Source: Cannabis sativa
Taxonomy: Eukaryota; Streptophyta; Magnoliopsida; Rosales; Cannabaceae
Length of the DNA: 64,000 nt
Assembly (NCBI RefSeq): GCF_029168945.1
Contig: NC_083603.1
Location: 45,084,406-45,148,405 of the forward strand
Direction of reading: 5' to 3'
Both the position numbers and the translations under genes were made by a program. The notes beneath the pieces are model-generated. The model saw only the letters and a program-made list of their open reading frames with translations. It was not told the DNA's origin and ran no database searches. This document shows positions 1 through 11,930 of the stretch, one piece after another (positions within the stretch are counted from its first letter, which is position 1; each line of letters opens with the position of its first letter).

Positions 1-935
<935 letters not shown>

Positions 936-2816
936 TGTTAGGTTTTATGCCCTAAATAAAACTCAATTTCAATGTAATCTATTTTATTCAACATCAATAA
1001 AGAAACAGAAGTATTTTTCATTCATTTGTGTATGTTTTGGTTCACTTTATCAATTGCTTGTCTATTTGATTTATAAATTCATCTTAAACCCTTTTCACAT
1101 ACTTGATCATGTTTATTGTGTTGTCATCACATTGGAAAGTAAACATGACTATGTGAATAAAGTTTCCTAGATTTATCAGACACAGGGTTTTACTGATATG
1201 ATAATCTACAACAAGAGTTTACTTGTATTTGGAGAAATACTATGTTCTTTGCAGAACATTGGTTAAAGTAAAGCTCAGGTTGGATGCATGGAGTATGCAT
1301 CGGAAGGGACCGATATTGAACTTTGACTTAGATTTAATTAAACTTACCGTAAAATCTATTCAAGTCAATATCGCCAAGTTGATCCTAGATTAAATGATCT
1401 TAATCCTGTTATGATTAGGCTCAATCTTGAAAGGCTATTCGTGTTCTTTGATTTGTTAGTTAAGCCTACTTTTAGGTCAGGGTGATACGTACATTTTGGG
1501 AACACTCGTAAAAGAAGGCAATTGAGTGGGAGCGCTAGCATAAACATGGAATCTATAGCTTCTATCTGGCGAATAGTAAGCAAAGGATGATCTCCTTCGA
1601 GCTTGACCAAACGAAAATAAATGGTGGAGATCTCATTTCACATAAGCTGAAATATCATTTATACGGGGTCAAGTGTTTTAAGGATAAAATACATAGTAGG
1701 GTGTTACGGTAATCTAATCCCTTTACAGTGTAGATCATTCATATAGAGGATCATTGATCAAATTAGGATTATAACAATGGATAACTAATGATGTGTCTAT
1801 ATGGTGGAACATATAGAGCATTCTATATACTGAGAGTGCAATTGTGGATTCAACGAAGAATTAATAAGTTAGTGAATTTGAGTGCTAAATTCTTGATCTA
1901 CTTATTGGAAGCTCGGTTATATAGACCCATGGTCCCCGCACTAGTTGAGATAATATTGTTTGTAAGACTCATGTAATTGGTTTTAATTAATCAATTATAA
2001 TACAAGTTAGATTATGTTTATTTGTGAAATTTTCACTAAGTAAGGGCGAAATTGTAAAGAAAGAGTTAATAGGGGCATATTTGTTAATTATGATACTTTG
2101 TATGGTTCAATTAATAAATATGATAAATGACAATATTATTTAATAATTATTTATAGTTATTAAATAGTTAGAATTGTCATTTAAATGGTTGAATTAGGAA
2201 ATTGGCATTTTTGAGAAAATCATATACAAAAGTGTTAAAATTGCAAAATTGCAAAAAGTAAGGCCCAATCCACTAAGCCATGGCCGGCCACCTTTGTAGG
2301 CTTTTTAAGTTGATATTTTCATTATTTTAATGTCAAATAATTTAAACCTAACCCTAGTGGAATACTATAAATAGATAGTGAAGGCTTCAGGAAAATTACA
2401 CTTTCTGAATCAGAAAAACCTGAGCCTCCTCTCTCTCTTCCTTAGCCGCCACTCTCTCTCTCTCTTCTTCCTTCATATTTCTAACTTACCCTAGTGATTA
2501 GAGTAGTGCCCACACACAGCAAGCAATACCTCAATCATAGTGAGGAAGATCGTGAAGAAAGATCATCAGCAAAGGAGACTCAGCATCAAGGATTCAGAGA
2601 AAGAGATCCAGGTTCAGATCTTGATAATACTCGCTACGTAAAGGATACAAGGGTTAGAGATCTGAACGGAAGGAGTCATTTAATTCCGCTGCACCCAATG
2701 TAAGGTTTCTTAAACTTTATATGTGTTTAATTTATCGTTTTAGAAAGTTCTTATTTAGGATGTTAATAAACATACTTGTGAGTAGATCTAAGATCCTGGT
2801 AAAATAAATTCCAACT
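936..2816 (+). mobile_element. solo LTR (about 1.88 kb) with 5-bp target duplication
   Basis: It begins TGTTAGGTTTTATGCC and ends ATTCCAACT; the final T is probably a mutated A, as the related copy ends ATCCAACA at 408. The exact 5-mer TTTTC stands on both sides (931-935 and 2817-2821), the hallmark of integrase-mediated insertion. A TATA box (actataaatag, about 2367) marks the U3/R border. No internal domains or second LTR lie next to it, so it is best read as a solo LTR left by recombination between two LTRs. It splits a LINE zinc-binding domain. The family (Copia or other) cannot be told from the LTR alone. Confidence 0.75.
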
Positions 2817-2821
2817 TTTTC

Positions 2822-3105
2822 CGCAATGGGGAAAAAGAAGAAGAGGATGGAATATCAGGAGGAGAACTGGAGGAATAGCTTAAGTGATATCCTGTCTTAA
2901 CCGAGTAAGTCCCCGATTTTGTGAATCTCCAAATAAGATTGTCTTCAGTAGGCAGGAGGGGAAGGGAAATGGAAAGAATGTCTTAAACAATATGAGGTGG
3001 ATAACATTGGTTAAGACGAGTAGCATTCCAAACCATGTTGTCAGTGATGAAAGACGCAACAAGGTTAAGAGCTGGTTGGGTAGGGAAGACATTGCGAAAA
3101 GAGGC
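2822..3105 (-). pseudogene. decayed LINE: C-terminal linker and start of zf-RVT
   Basis: The minus-strand reading contains the linker typical of plant LINE ORF2 between reverse transcriptase and the zinc-binding domain: W-N-A-T-R-L-N-Q, then D-N-L-I-W-R-F-T-K-S-G-T-Y-S-V-K-T-G-Y. It runs straight into the solo-LTR target site, and its frame continues at 935 downward. Frame breaks exist near 2990. At about 3105 LINE similarity stops and Copia RNase H on the other strand begins, so a second rearrangement removed the rest of the LINE. Confidence 0.7.
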
Positions 3106-3409
3106 AGTGAAATAACTTGGCTCCAGTACCTTCTCCATGATTTTCAAATACAGCAAAACAATTCTGCTTTCATTTACTGTGATAACCAATCAGCAATACA
3201 CATTGCTAACAATCTTTCATGAAAGGACCAAACACATAGAGCTGGATTGTCATTTCATGCGTGACAAAATCAAAGAATCCAAAATCAAACTTGTTCATGT
3301 CAACAATACACATCAACTTGCTGATGCCTTTACCAAACCACTCTCTTCCAACATTTTAGCTTCTCACATTAGCAAAATGACTGTATATAACATATACAGT
3401 CCATCTTGA
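3106..3409 (+). pseudogene. Copia RNase H fragment, frameshifted
   Basis: Plus-strand translation gives the end of a Ty1/copia polyprotein: W-L-Q-Y-L-L, Y-C-D-N-Q-S-A-I-H-I-A, then after a frameshift near 3221 F-H-E-R-T-K-H-I-E, A-D-A-F-T-K-P-L and a stop at 3407-3409. These are the standard RNase H end motifs of Copia pol. Everything upstream of the RNase H is missing. It joins directly to the LINE fragment without a visible target duplication, so truncation by deletion is likely. Confidence 0.8.
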
Positions 3410-3660
3410 GGGGATTATTAAGTTTATACAGTGTTGATACACTTTTGTCCAGATTCATTGTATCACTTATGCTAGTTGTCCCTAACTGTTTTGGTAGCTA
3501 TTTCCAAGAGTATTCTGTTATGAATACCTACTGGACTTTTCATCCTGCTACACTATATAAGCTTCCTATGTAACTTTGGATTCGATCAATGAAAACATTC
3601 AGTTCTTCTTTCATTCTTTTATCTTTTCGCAATAGAAGGCTAGCCTATTTTTCTTACCAT
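3410..3660 (+). mobile_element. probable 3' LTR of the Copia fragment
   Basis: Four bases after the Copia stop there is a purine-rich stretch (ttgagggga) that could be the polypurine tract. The sequence then starts TGTTGATACAC at 3432 and has a TATA box (actatataagc, about 3553) and a U5-like pyrimidine-rich tail. I could not fix the right end or find a target duplication. The sequence from 3660 to about 3800 shows no recognisable feature. Confidence 0.45.
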
Positions 3661-4228
3661 TAAAAGATTATCCATGTTTGGTGGCGACTAGAGGAGCTCA
3701 CAATCAACCTGCTCAATCGCCCCTTGCCTCCGGTGGTTCTCAGATCATTTCACGATTCAACTTGGCTTCTCTCCCAGGATTCATAGAGCACGAGGCAACC
3801 CAAGAAAAAAGACTAGTTGAATAATATTCCTCTATTCTGTAGTCACACACTTAGAAAGACCACAAAGAAACAGAAAAGCAAATGAGATTTCAACATTAGA
3901 TTCACCCTTTTGAGGGAGTCTACTTTAGATTTTAGAAAATTTACACAATACATCTAAAATTAGACTTTTGTTTTTTATATCTTTACCGACTTTTTTTATT
4001 TAGACTTTTACATATATACAAATATATTTATAGGTTTTTATTTATTTATCTTTTGAAGAAAAATGCTGCTTTCTTATATCAGCAACGCTACAAAAAAAAA
4101 TTGTTCTGAAATAAGAGAGAAAATAACAATGTATTTTTGTAAAAAACAAAAAAAAACAATAAATCCGTAAAAATACAAAAAATTTACCAGAAAAAATTCT
4201 CAACTTCTCCAATATATATATGATTAAG
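3661..4228. other. AT-rich stretch, no gene recognised
   Basis: Only short low-complexity open frames occur. A segment at 3690-3800 has higher GC and could be leftover retrotransposon sequence, but it carries no domain I can name. Confidence 0.5.
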
Positions 4229-4374
4229 AAAACAAGCAAAAAGTCACTCGAGGCTAGTTCAAGTGGTCATAGGAGGGTGCGTGTGTGTTGGAGGTTTCGA
4301 GTCCCAAATTATGCATGATTGTAATATATAAACGCTTAGATAAAAAAAAAAATAAATAAAAAACAAGCAGAAGT
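4229..4374 (+). mobile_element. tRNA-derived SINE with target duplication
   Basis: The core (about 4245-4340) has a tRNA-like promoter: box A-like 'tagttcaagtgg' at 4255 and box B-like 'ggtttcgagtccc' at 4292, spaced as in a tRNA. An A-rich tail follows (4342-4362). The flanks carry an imperfect duplication, aaaacaagca(a)aaagt at 4229-4244 and aaaacaagcagaagt at 4360-4374. No cloverleaf 3' half is present, so it is a SINE and not a tRNA gene. SINEs are copied by LINE reverse transcriptase, and LINEs are abundant in this window. Confidence 0.7.
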
Positions 4375-5190
4375 GCTAGAAAAAATAGAGTTCTTTTTCA
4401 TATTTGCTACTTTTTATTTTTTGGAGTATACTAATTTTTTCTATTCCTCTATTTTCTTTTTCACGTCTCTCTCCTTTTTTTCGCCCTTCCACCCATAGTC
4501 GCCATTAAATTTTACTTTAAATAATTGAAAGCTTAAAGTTGAGAAAAGATAGGGTCACAACAAGTCAATAAGCACATAAACTCAATTTTCTCATTTTTAG
4601 GTTTGGGATTGGGGGATAGTAGGTACTACAAGTACTCATGGGCCTCTCTCATAATTGACATGGGCCTCAATTTTCCATTTCAAGGGGAAATTTAGTATGG
4701 ACCTTATGACTATTTGGGCCCTCTTACTCTTACCAGTTATTTGGAGGGCCCATATTTTGTACCACCATTTTTCATTGAATTTTGAGGATACCGCACTTTA
4801 TAAAAATATTTTAACTAATAATTATAATTGCTTGTCATAAATATACATGATTTTTTTTTTTTTTTAAAAAAAAAGATCTTTAATACATGATTAGCTTATT
4901 AAAATTTAAACTGTAAATCTAATGAGTTTCATCATTTTAGAAGGGTGATTATATTTGCATTCCATCTTTAAGAAAATATATTAAACTAATTTAGGTTTTT
5001 AATTGATTCTTGAAACTCTTTTCAATTTTTTTAAACATTATTAATTTATTTTTTGTATTAAAATTAAAGATTATATTTTACTCTTTTTGTAATTTTTAAT
5101 AAATAATGAACAATTTTTTATTATTTTTATTTTCACATGCAAAAATTTCTATTTTTGATTTGTTTTACTTTTTTTGAGTCAAAATATTAA
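4375..5190. other. AT-rich intergenic stretch
   Basis: No gene or known repeat is recognisable. There are homopolymer runs (T then A at 4851-4874) and only short spurious open frames. Confidence 0.5.
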
Positions 5191-5196
5191 ATCTTA

Positions 5197-5995
5197 TTAA
5201 ATCAAATCAGCTACCAAGATAGCTTCCAAACCAGCAGAGACAAAACCCCCACGGGAAACACAGCCAGGAATAGAACCAGAAGAACGAGCCAAAAAGTTAG
5301 CCTCCTGGTTCCCGGATTGTTTAACAAAACTAATTGAAATAGGAAACAAAAAAGAGAATTGCATAAGAGCAACACAATCCGAAATTAAAAGCCCCACTGG
5401 AGACAACAAACGCTTCTTTCGTTGCACGGCTTGCACCAGCAGCAGCGAGTCCAACTCCATGACCACACCAGTAGGCACACCCCCCTCAACCCACCTTCCC
5501 TTCACCCAACTGAGCGCCTCCTTTAACGCCATAGCTTCAGCCAAAAACAGGTCGGGCTGACCATAAGTTTTAACCGCCAGCGCATCAATGAATAAACCAT
5601 TATGATCCTGAGCAATCCACCCCAAACCGAGACTATTGTCATCCTCAAAGACAGCAGCATCACAATTAACCTTAATCTCACCCAAACAAGGTTTAGCCCA
5701 TTGCACACACCCATAAGTAATTACAGCATTCACCACCCTCTCTACCGACAAAGCCTTATTATTCTATACCAAGTCACCCCAAACTCCCCAAAGAAGCATA
5801 GCAAGCCTCTCAATACGATCCCTAGGCTGCACCTTACAAACATTATCAAACCAACTGCTAAACACAACAGCTTCACCCCTCCTACCGACCCTCCCAGCAC
5901 CCTGTCCAGACAACTCTTAGTATAAGTGCAGCTAACCATGATATGAAAAACTGTCTCATCCTCCCGATTACACATCGGACACAAACTGCTGTCGT
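5197..5995 (-). pseudogene. 5'-truncated LINE: zf-RVT end plus RNase H
   Basis: Minus-strand reading starts in a zinc-binding motif (C-P-M-C-N-R-E-D-E-T-V-F-H then C-T-Y-T-K-S-C). It passes a frameshift and an in-frame TAG near 5760, then gives a 184-codon open RNase H domain: V-N-C-D-A-A, A-E-A-M-A-L-K-E-A-L, E-L-D-S-L, V-K-Q-S-G-N-Q-E-A-N. The usual H of the final A-H-x-L-A motif is N here. A short A tract follows the stop on the minus strand (5171-5177). Abrupt loss of similarity at about 5995 fits the usual 5' truncation of LINE insertions. Confidence 0.8.
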
Positions 5996-6316
5996 GGACC
6001 CTTTAAAATATTTAAAATATATTTATTTATATGTATATTTTAGAGTAATAAAAGTAAGGAAAAAAAAAAAGGAAGTATAAGTCTTAAAAAATATATATTT
6101 TGTATTAGTTTTTCATAAAATTGAGTTCCCTAATTATAAAATTTTGGATGAAAATATAATGCCCAATCAAAATGTACACTATTAAATCCAAAAGTCGGTC
6201 ACTTTTCAAATGTTTGTTTATTTATTTATTATTATTATTAAAAATAAGGTAATAATAATAATGATGATGAGATCATCTTAAATAATAATAAAATTCACTG
6301 ATTACTTTATTTTTAA

Positions 6317-6576
6317 GGGAAATTTGCGGCAAAAGTCCCCAAAAAGTTCACGTTGATACAGATTAGTCCCCAAGGTCCAAAAATAGCGGCAATAGTCCTC
6401 AAGGTCACATTTTTTATTTGTCCGTTGGTCTCCAAGTTAACAGATTCGTTAAATCCAATTCAAATGCCACGTGTCGAAATATCATTGGTGGGTGTTAATT
6501 ATTTTAATTTTAAAAAAATAAAAATAAAAATAAATAAATAATTTAAAATTAATTTCTTTTTTTCTTTTTCTTTTTC

Positions 6577-6607
<31 letters not shown>

Positions 6608-6690
6608 TCTTTTCTTCTTCTTCGTCTGTCTTCTTCGTCTTTTCTTCTTCTCACTGCCAGAAACCCACCACCAACCCCCAAAAATCCACG
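6317..6690 (+). repeat. left terminal inverted repeat of the Pack-MULE
   Basis: Pairs with 7470-7841. The outer 200 bp are nearly identical between arms; the inner part has diverged through the CTTT-rich tract. It includes ccacgtgtcg at about 6468. Confidence 0.85.
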
Positions 6691-6819
6691 ATCTTAATTT
6701 ATGGATCTCAATGCAAATCAAACAATTTTAAGTTTGTAACAAGTAAATTTCCCAAAAATCCTGAAAATGAAAACTACAATAAAAACATAGAGAGAAGGCT
6801 CCTCTTACAAACTTAATTT

Positions 6820-6885
6820 CAGGATTCCTTTTCTTGACAATACAAAGCTCTTCTTCTTTCTCCTTAAGGTTCTTCTTCTTGGCCT
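6820..6885 (-). pseudogene. possible second captured exon in the Pack-MULE
   Basis: On the minus strand a lysine/glutamate-rich open stretch (A-K-K-K-N-L-K-E-K-E-E-E-L-C-I-V-K-K) is preceded by an acceptor-like ctgcag and followed by a donor-like gtaag, with AT-rich intron-like sequence on both sides. I do not recognise the parent gene. The exon reading is an inference from splice-like edges only. Confidence 0.35.
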
Positions 6886-7006
6886 GCAGATAATAATGCA
6901 CCTTAAATTAATTAAAAAAACCCTTACAATCATACAACCTCAAACCAAAGATAGATATAAAATAAATAAATAACAAATAGAGAGAAAGAGAGAGTCATTT
7001 TCCTTC

Positions 7007-7468
7007 TATGACAGCTCTTGCTGCATTTCTCATCAATTCTTCAAAGCAGCTTCCCACAACCCCAACAATGTCGCCCTCATTCACGCTCGCTTTCCCAATC
7101 ATGGCCACCGCTGCTTCACCTACTCACACCTACTCGCCTCCGTCAACTCCCTCGCCTCCCGTCTCCGCTTACCCCTCGCCTTCACCTCTTCGTCACTACC
7201 CAGAATATTTGGGATATACGCACCGCCCTCAGCGGAGTACGTGGCGTCGGTATTGGCCGTGCTGAGGTGCGGCGAAGCTTTTCTCCCTCTTGACCCCTCA
7301 TGGCCCAAGGCTAGGGTTCTCTCCTCCATGGCTTCTTCGAGTGTCGATTTTGTTATTGCGAGTAAGTCTCCTTTTGGTTTCGAGTCCGAGTCGAGTTGGC
7401 TGGAGGAGTCCGCCACCTGTCCTGTGCTGCGGTTTTCTTTAGAAGAGGGCTGGAATCGAGGGCTGGAA
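7007..7468 (+). pseudogene. captured N-terminal fragment of an acyl-activating enzyme
   Basis: One plus-strand frame is open from about 7007 into the right TIR and reads as the N-terminus of an AMP-binding (adenylate-forming) enzyme. It has C-C-I-S-H-Q-F-F-K-A-A near the start, then Y-A-P-P-S-A-E-Y-V-A-S-V-L-A-V-L-R-C-G and A-F-L-P-L-D-P-S-W-P, the A2-type core motif of this superfamily. This resembles the plant AAE19 / aminoadipate-semialdehyde-dehydrogenase-like group. The frame lacks an ATG at its natural start, and the AMP-binding P-loop and catalytic half are absent, so it cannot be a working enzyme. It lies between the MULE TIRs. Confidence 0.6.
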
Positions 7469-7469
7469 T

Positions 7470-7841
7470 CGATGGTTTGGGGTTGGGGGTTGGTCGTTCT
7501 GGCAGTGAGAAGAGAAGAAGAAGAAGACGAAGAAGAAAGAGAAAGAAAAAAAAAAGGAAAAAGAAAAAGAAAAAAAAAAAGAAAAGAAAAGAAAAAGAAA
7601 AAAAGAAATTATTTTTAAATTATTTATTTATTTATTTTTATTTTTTTAAATTAAAATAATTAACACCCACCAATGATATTTCGACACGTGGCATTTGAAT
7701 TGGATTTAACGAATCTGTTAACTTGGAGACCAACGGACAAATAAAAAGTGTGACCTTGAGGACTATTGCCGCTATTTTTGGACCTTGGGGACTAATCTGT
7801 ATCAACGTGAACTTTTTGGGGACTTTTGCCGCAAATTTCCC
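7470..7841 (-). repeat. right terminal inverted repeat of the Pack-MULE
   Basis: Reverse complement of 6317-6690. It ends at CCC (7841), followed by the 9-bp target duplication. Confidence 0.85.
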
Positions 7842-7850
7842 TATTTTTAA

Positions 7851-8699
7851 ATGCATATTACCGTGTCTTCGTGAAATTCTGTACGTAAAATCCTACTTTA
7901 TTTATTTTTCGTATTTCATTTTTATTTTTTACTTTTTTTAAAAAAAATAAATAAAAACTGAAAATAGTATTCAACGTGTATTATGCTTTCTGGGTAGAGT
8001 AGAAGCAAATACAAAAAAGAAAATAAATATGGCTCCATCACTTTCTGGGTAGAAACAATAATATTTTATAAATGGGATTATTAAATTAAATGTAGATCAG
8101 TTGGAATAAGAATAATCTCAAATATTCGATGCCAAAATCTTCAAATTCTATATTTCCATATCTCTTATCTTTTGCACGTAACAAATTTTGATTGACTAAT
8201 ACGTCAAATTTTATATTATCCATCATTCATGAAGCATCAATTGCTTTCTTCCATTTAAATAAATTATACCAAAATTAATAAAATATATCTGCATAAATAA
8301 ACTATTTTGCATGTCACAAGATTAAGTGTCCAAACTATGTATTTGAATAAGAGTTAGATAGAGTCATTCATTGGCTATCACTTTGATTTATATATATAAA
8401 TATAATATATATATTATAGGATAAAAATTCGAGCTTTGAACTTCTTATTTGTGTTGGGGGTTTTATCATAGATTCATAAGTGCAATATTCTAATTTTTTT
8501 AAATGAAAGTTTACACCATTTTGTACGTAGGAGATAACTTCCAATATATAGCAATTTGAAATAGCAAGGAATAACTTTCTCTTTAAATGTTTTTGGTATT
8601 TTGAAAATTACAAAATATGTTGACATTATTTTATAAAAATATAAATTTATGATATTTTAGTTGTTTGTCAACTATTGAGAAAACAACACTTGGGAGTTG

Positions 8700-8700
<1 letters not shown>
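7851..8700. other. AT-rich intergenic stretch
   Basis: No gene or named repeat is seen; only short TA-rich runs such as 8390-8416. Confidence 0.5.

Positions 8701-8750
<50 letters not shown>
8701..8750 (+). repeat. (TTA)n microsatellite
   Basis: About 16 uninterrupted TTA/ATT units in a row. Confidence 0.95.
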
Positions 8751-8752
<2 letters not shown>

Positions 8753-9389
8753 AACATAACTTTTTCTTATTATTATTTTTTTAGATATAGATTAATCATA
8801 AATAAATCTTACCAAAATCAATTCTCAATTCCATATAAATGACTGTAATTTACTTATATAGCATTAGAATTTAATTTTAACTTATGAATTGTATTTTTAT
8901 AACTACATAGCTATAGCAGGAAGATGAGAATGAGATCATCACACATTATTCTCTCTTTTTTTTACATCTTTCTAAACACAATTCAACATTAAAATGAAAT
9001 AATATATTTACAATTCAACAACTCTCTCCTTTTGAACTTTTCTTTGAGTGTACTTCTTAATGATATGAGAGATTTATATTCTAATTTTACTATGGGGTAA
9101 GTTGAAAAATACCCATTTTATTAATCAATTAATCAAATTTACCTTTAATTTTATATTTATTTGAAATATACCTCTTTTTATATGTATTGTACCCAAAATA
9201 CCCTAACATAAGAGAGTCACATGGAGAGTAACTTGAAATGACAGGGATAAAATTGGTACAATATTTAAAAAAAGAGGTAAAAATGATAAACTTTAAAAAA
9301 GAAGGTAAAAATGAAAGAGGACAATATAAAAAGGGTATAGAGTGTAATTTCCTCTTTTTCTTTTACTATTGTATTTTTTACTTATTGCC

Positions 9390-9595
9390 CTAAAATTGCC
9401 AATGGCGCAACGAATGCTCTTGCTCATTATGCTTTACGGGCTATTTCTAGCATTGTTTGGTGGGCTGGGTATCCTTGTATTCAGAACATTATTCTTGCTG
9501 ATGTGAATCATCAATAAATCTTTTAATCTTCCCCTTGGAGTTCTACTCTTTTGGTGGTGTTTTTCTAAGGCTATTCTCTCCAAAAAAAAATAATA
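9390..9595 (+). pseudogene. very short LINE 3' tail (end of RNase H)
   Basis: The plus strand reads K-I-A-N-G-A-T-N-A-L-A-H-Y-A-L-R, the C-terminal end of a plant LINE RNase H, then a stop at 9515 and an A-rich tail (ccaaaaaaaaataataata) near 9580. Only about 200 bp survive, typical of a heavily 5'-truncated insertion. It has no counterpart in duplicate copy B, so it inserted after the duplication or was lost from B. Confidence 0.6.
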
Positions 9596-11009
9596 ATAAT
9601 TTAAGGGTTTTTCTTTTTAATATTACCACATTAATCAATATTTGATAATGCTTAACAGTTAAAGTTTCTTTTTTTTTTTTTGGTAAACTTAATTACATTA
9701 AACATAATATTAATCCAATTATCAACATATATCCTGTAGAAATTAAAACTTAGTAGCTGTAATATAAACTCCACAAATCACTTACACAACATAAAATTGT
9801 TGATGTATTTTTTTTTTTGTCATTTTCCAATTATTATTCTCTTCTAGTTGAAATGAAAAAAAAAAAAAAGAAAAAAGAGAGAGTTTACAATAACATACAA
9901 TTTTTGTATTTAATTTACAATAATGATGTTGCTACTATTATTAACGTGTCACGTTAGGTAAATCTAAGATATATCTGACGTTTTCTTATTAATTACTAAT
10001 ATTGTTGATATATAAGAAACTAATTAGTTACTTTTACATAAAAAAAAAAAAACTTTATTTTTATATTATATTATTTGAAATACATTTTAGTTACCTCCAA
10101 AATTTATTTGTATACATTTTAGTAATTAATTAGTTATTTTAAAGTTATATTATGGGAGCTTATAATTTAAAATACATTTAGGCAACTTTAAAAATTATTT
10201 TTGAAACTAATGAGTTGTCATATAATATAACAAGCAACCATTTTTTATATACTAATTATTTTATATTTATTTTTATTATTTTAAAAACTAATTAATTATC
10301 ATATTAACTAAGATTTTAAAAAATATATATAAAAAATGTAATTAATCACTATATTAGTAACTAAATGACTTTTTTCCTGAATATAAATATATATTTCTCA
10401 CATTTTGAAATGTTCATATAAAAGAGTAGATTACAATAGTATTTATATTAGGGTCAACTGACTAACGATGTAGTTAAAAATTATTTTTAAAATTAATATA
10501 AAAAAAAAAGAGAAAAAGAGAAAAAAGAGAAAGATAGTAATTAAAAGTTATTAATGCAAAAGTATTCTCAAAATGTTATTAAAAGTTAAAATTAGATTAT
10601 TAAGTTATTTTTGAAAATTAAATAACAAATAAAGTGTCAAATAGAAAATATGAAAAATGTCTTGAGTCTTCAAAAAGAAAGGTGGTGCACATTTCCTATC
10701 TTTCATTTTATTTTTTCTTTTAAAAAAGTTTATCATTTCCTAGGGCTAGCTGGTACAACATTTGAGATATCAGACAAATTTGAATATTTAATACTAAATT
10801 TTGGATGTTTTTTTTATTTTTTTGATTGAATACTAAATTTTGGACTTGACTTTGATATCTCCTATCTTTTTGAACAAAACGAGGTTTGACCAAAATACAT
10901 GGACAAATTTTATAGTATATCCGTTAAGCACGAACTAGTTCTCACTAATTAATAAAATACGAAATTTTATAAATTATTAATTATTTTGTGGATATACAAG
11001 CTCTAAGTG

Positions 11010-11745
11010 GAACTGTAAGTTCATGCGTGCTGTGTGCCATGTTAGTTCAGTTCGTATTTATTTGTATGTTTTTTAAAAAGTGGGTTGTCTTGTGTCGTGC
11101 TATATAAAATTATGGATTATGTTGTGTCATATTAATATTTTTAAAGGGTAGGTCTAACATGTTTCGGTATTTTTGTATTCAGATTCGTATCGTGCTTTGC
11201 TCGTGGTGGTCTGTATTTCTTAAATAGGTCAATCTATTTTCATATCTGAACTTAAATTTGTGCTTCACTTTTTGATATATTTTTTACAATTACTAAATTG
11301 TATGTATATTTCAAAATTTTAATTATATTTATATATTTTTTGAACAAATTTAAATATTTACCTATAAATACTTCAAATTTTTTTATCACATCTTATAAAT
11401 AATCTTAATTGTTCATGTTTTAACAATTTTAATTATAAAATTATAATATTCAACATTATATTTAAATTTTATTATATTTGAATTTATTTATAATTAAAAA
11501 ATTCATATCTTATTATTATTACTATTAATAAATTATAAGATTTTTTAATATGTCCTGTAGTGTTTTTTAGGCTTATCGTGTGTCGTGCTTTTTAAGTTAG
11601 TCTATTCGTGCTTACCTATCGTGTCTTTCGTGCTTCTCGTGTTGTACTTAAGAACAGATTTTTCGTGCTATATCATGTCAATTTGTAGCATCGTGCTGTA
11701 TCGTGTTCAAGACGATATTTGTTTTTTTTATATAAAAAAATTTGT
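11010..11745. repeat. GTGC/CGTG-rich insertion in copy A
   Basis: This block breaks the alignment with copy B. It contains many copies of tcgtgct / gtgtcgtg near both ends (11093-11215 and 11577-11715). It is probably a dispersed repeat insertion; no terminal repeats or coding domains were identified. Confidence 0.4.
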
Positions 11746-11930
11746 CATTTTGTATATTTTTGAAATATCCCCTTTTATATTACTGTATTGGGCCACAATA
11801 TTATTTGGCTACGGAACTAGATTAGCTTCTCTTTTACATCTTCTTCTCCCTAGTTATGGACCACACAATTAAGTTAGGCCCAAAAGATGAGGTCTATATA
11901 ACTTATAGTTCGTAACCTTACTAAGCCTAC

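Larger units (their letters stand above)
6317..7841. mobile_element. Pack-MULE (non-autonomous Mutator-like element)
   Basis: Long terminal inverted repeats of roughly 370 bp (6317 to about 6690, and about 7470 to 7841) begin GGGAAATTTGCGGC and end in the reverse complement. The 9-mer TATTTTTAA flanks both sides exactly (6308-6316 and 7842-7850), the target duplication length of Mutator-like elements. The TIRs include a CACGTGTC box and a long CTTT/GAAA tract. No transposase is encoded. The interior (about 6700-7460) is much richer in GC than the flanks and carries gene-derived sequence, so this is a Pack-MULE that captured host gene fragments. Confidence 0.9.
8818..11930 (+). repeat. copy A of a direct segmental duplication
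   Basis: Blocks here recur in the same order and orientation at 19195-20130. The matching blocks are 8818-8875 with 19200-19255, 9635-9665 with 19255-19285, 10655-10995 with 19315-19860, and 11770-11925 with 19985-20125. Copy A is about 2.2 kb longer because it gained insertions, including a LINE tail (9390-9595) and a GTGC-rich block (11010-11745). No gene is recognisable in it. Confidence 0.65.

Noticed and set aside
4250..4340. tRNA-like promoter boxes
   Set aside because: Only boxes A and B are present, with an A-rich tail and flanking duplication; no full cloverleaf, so SINE and not a tRNA gene.
7120..7416. 98-codon minus-strand frame in the Pack-MULE
   Set aside because: Antisense shadow of the acyl-activating enzyme fragment, which has recognisable motifs on the plus strand.
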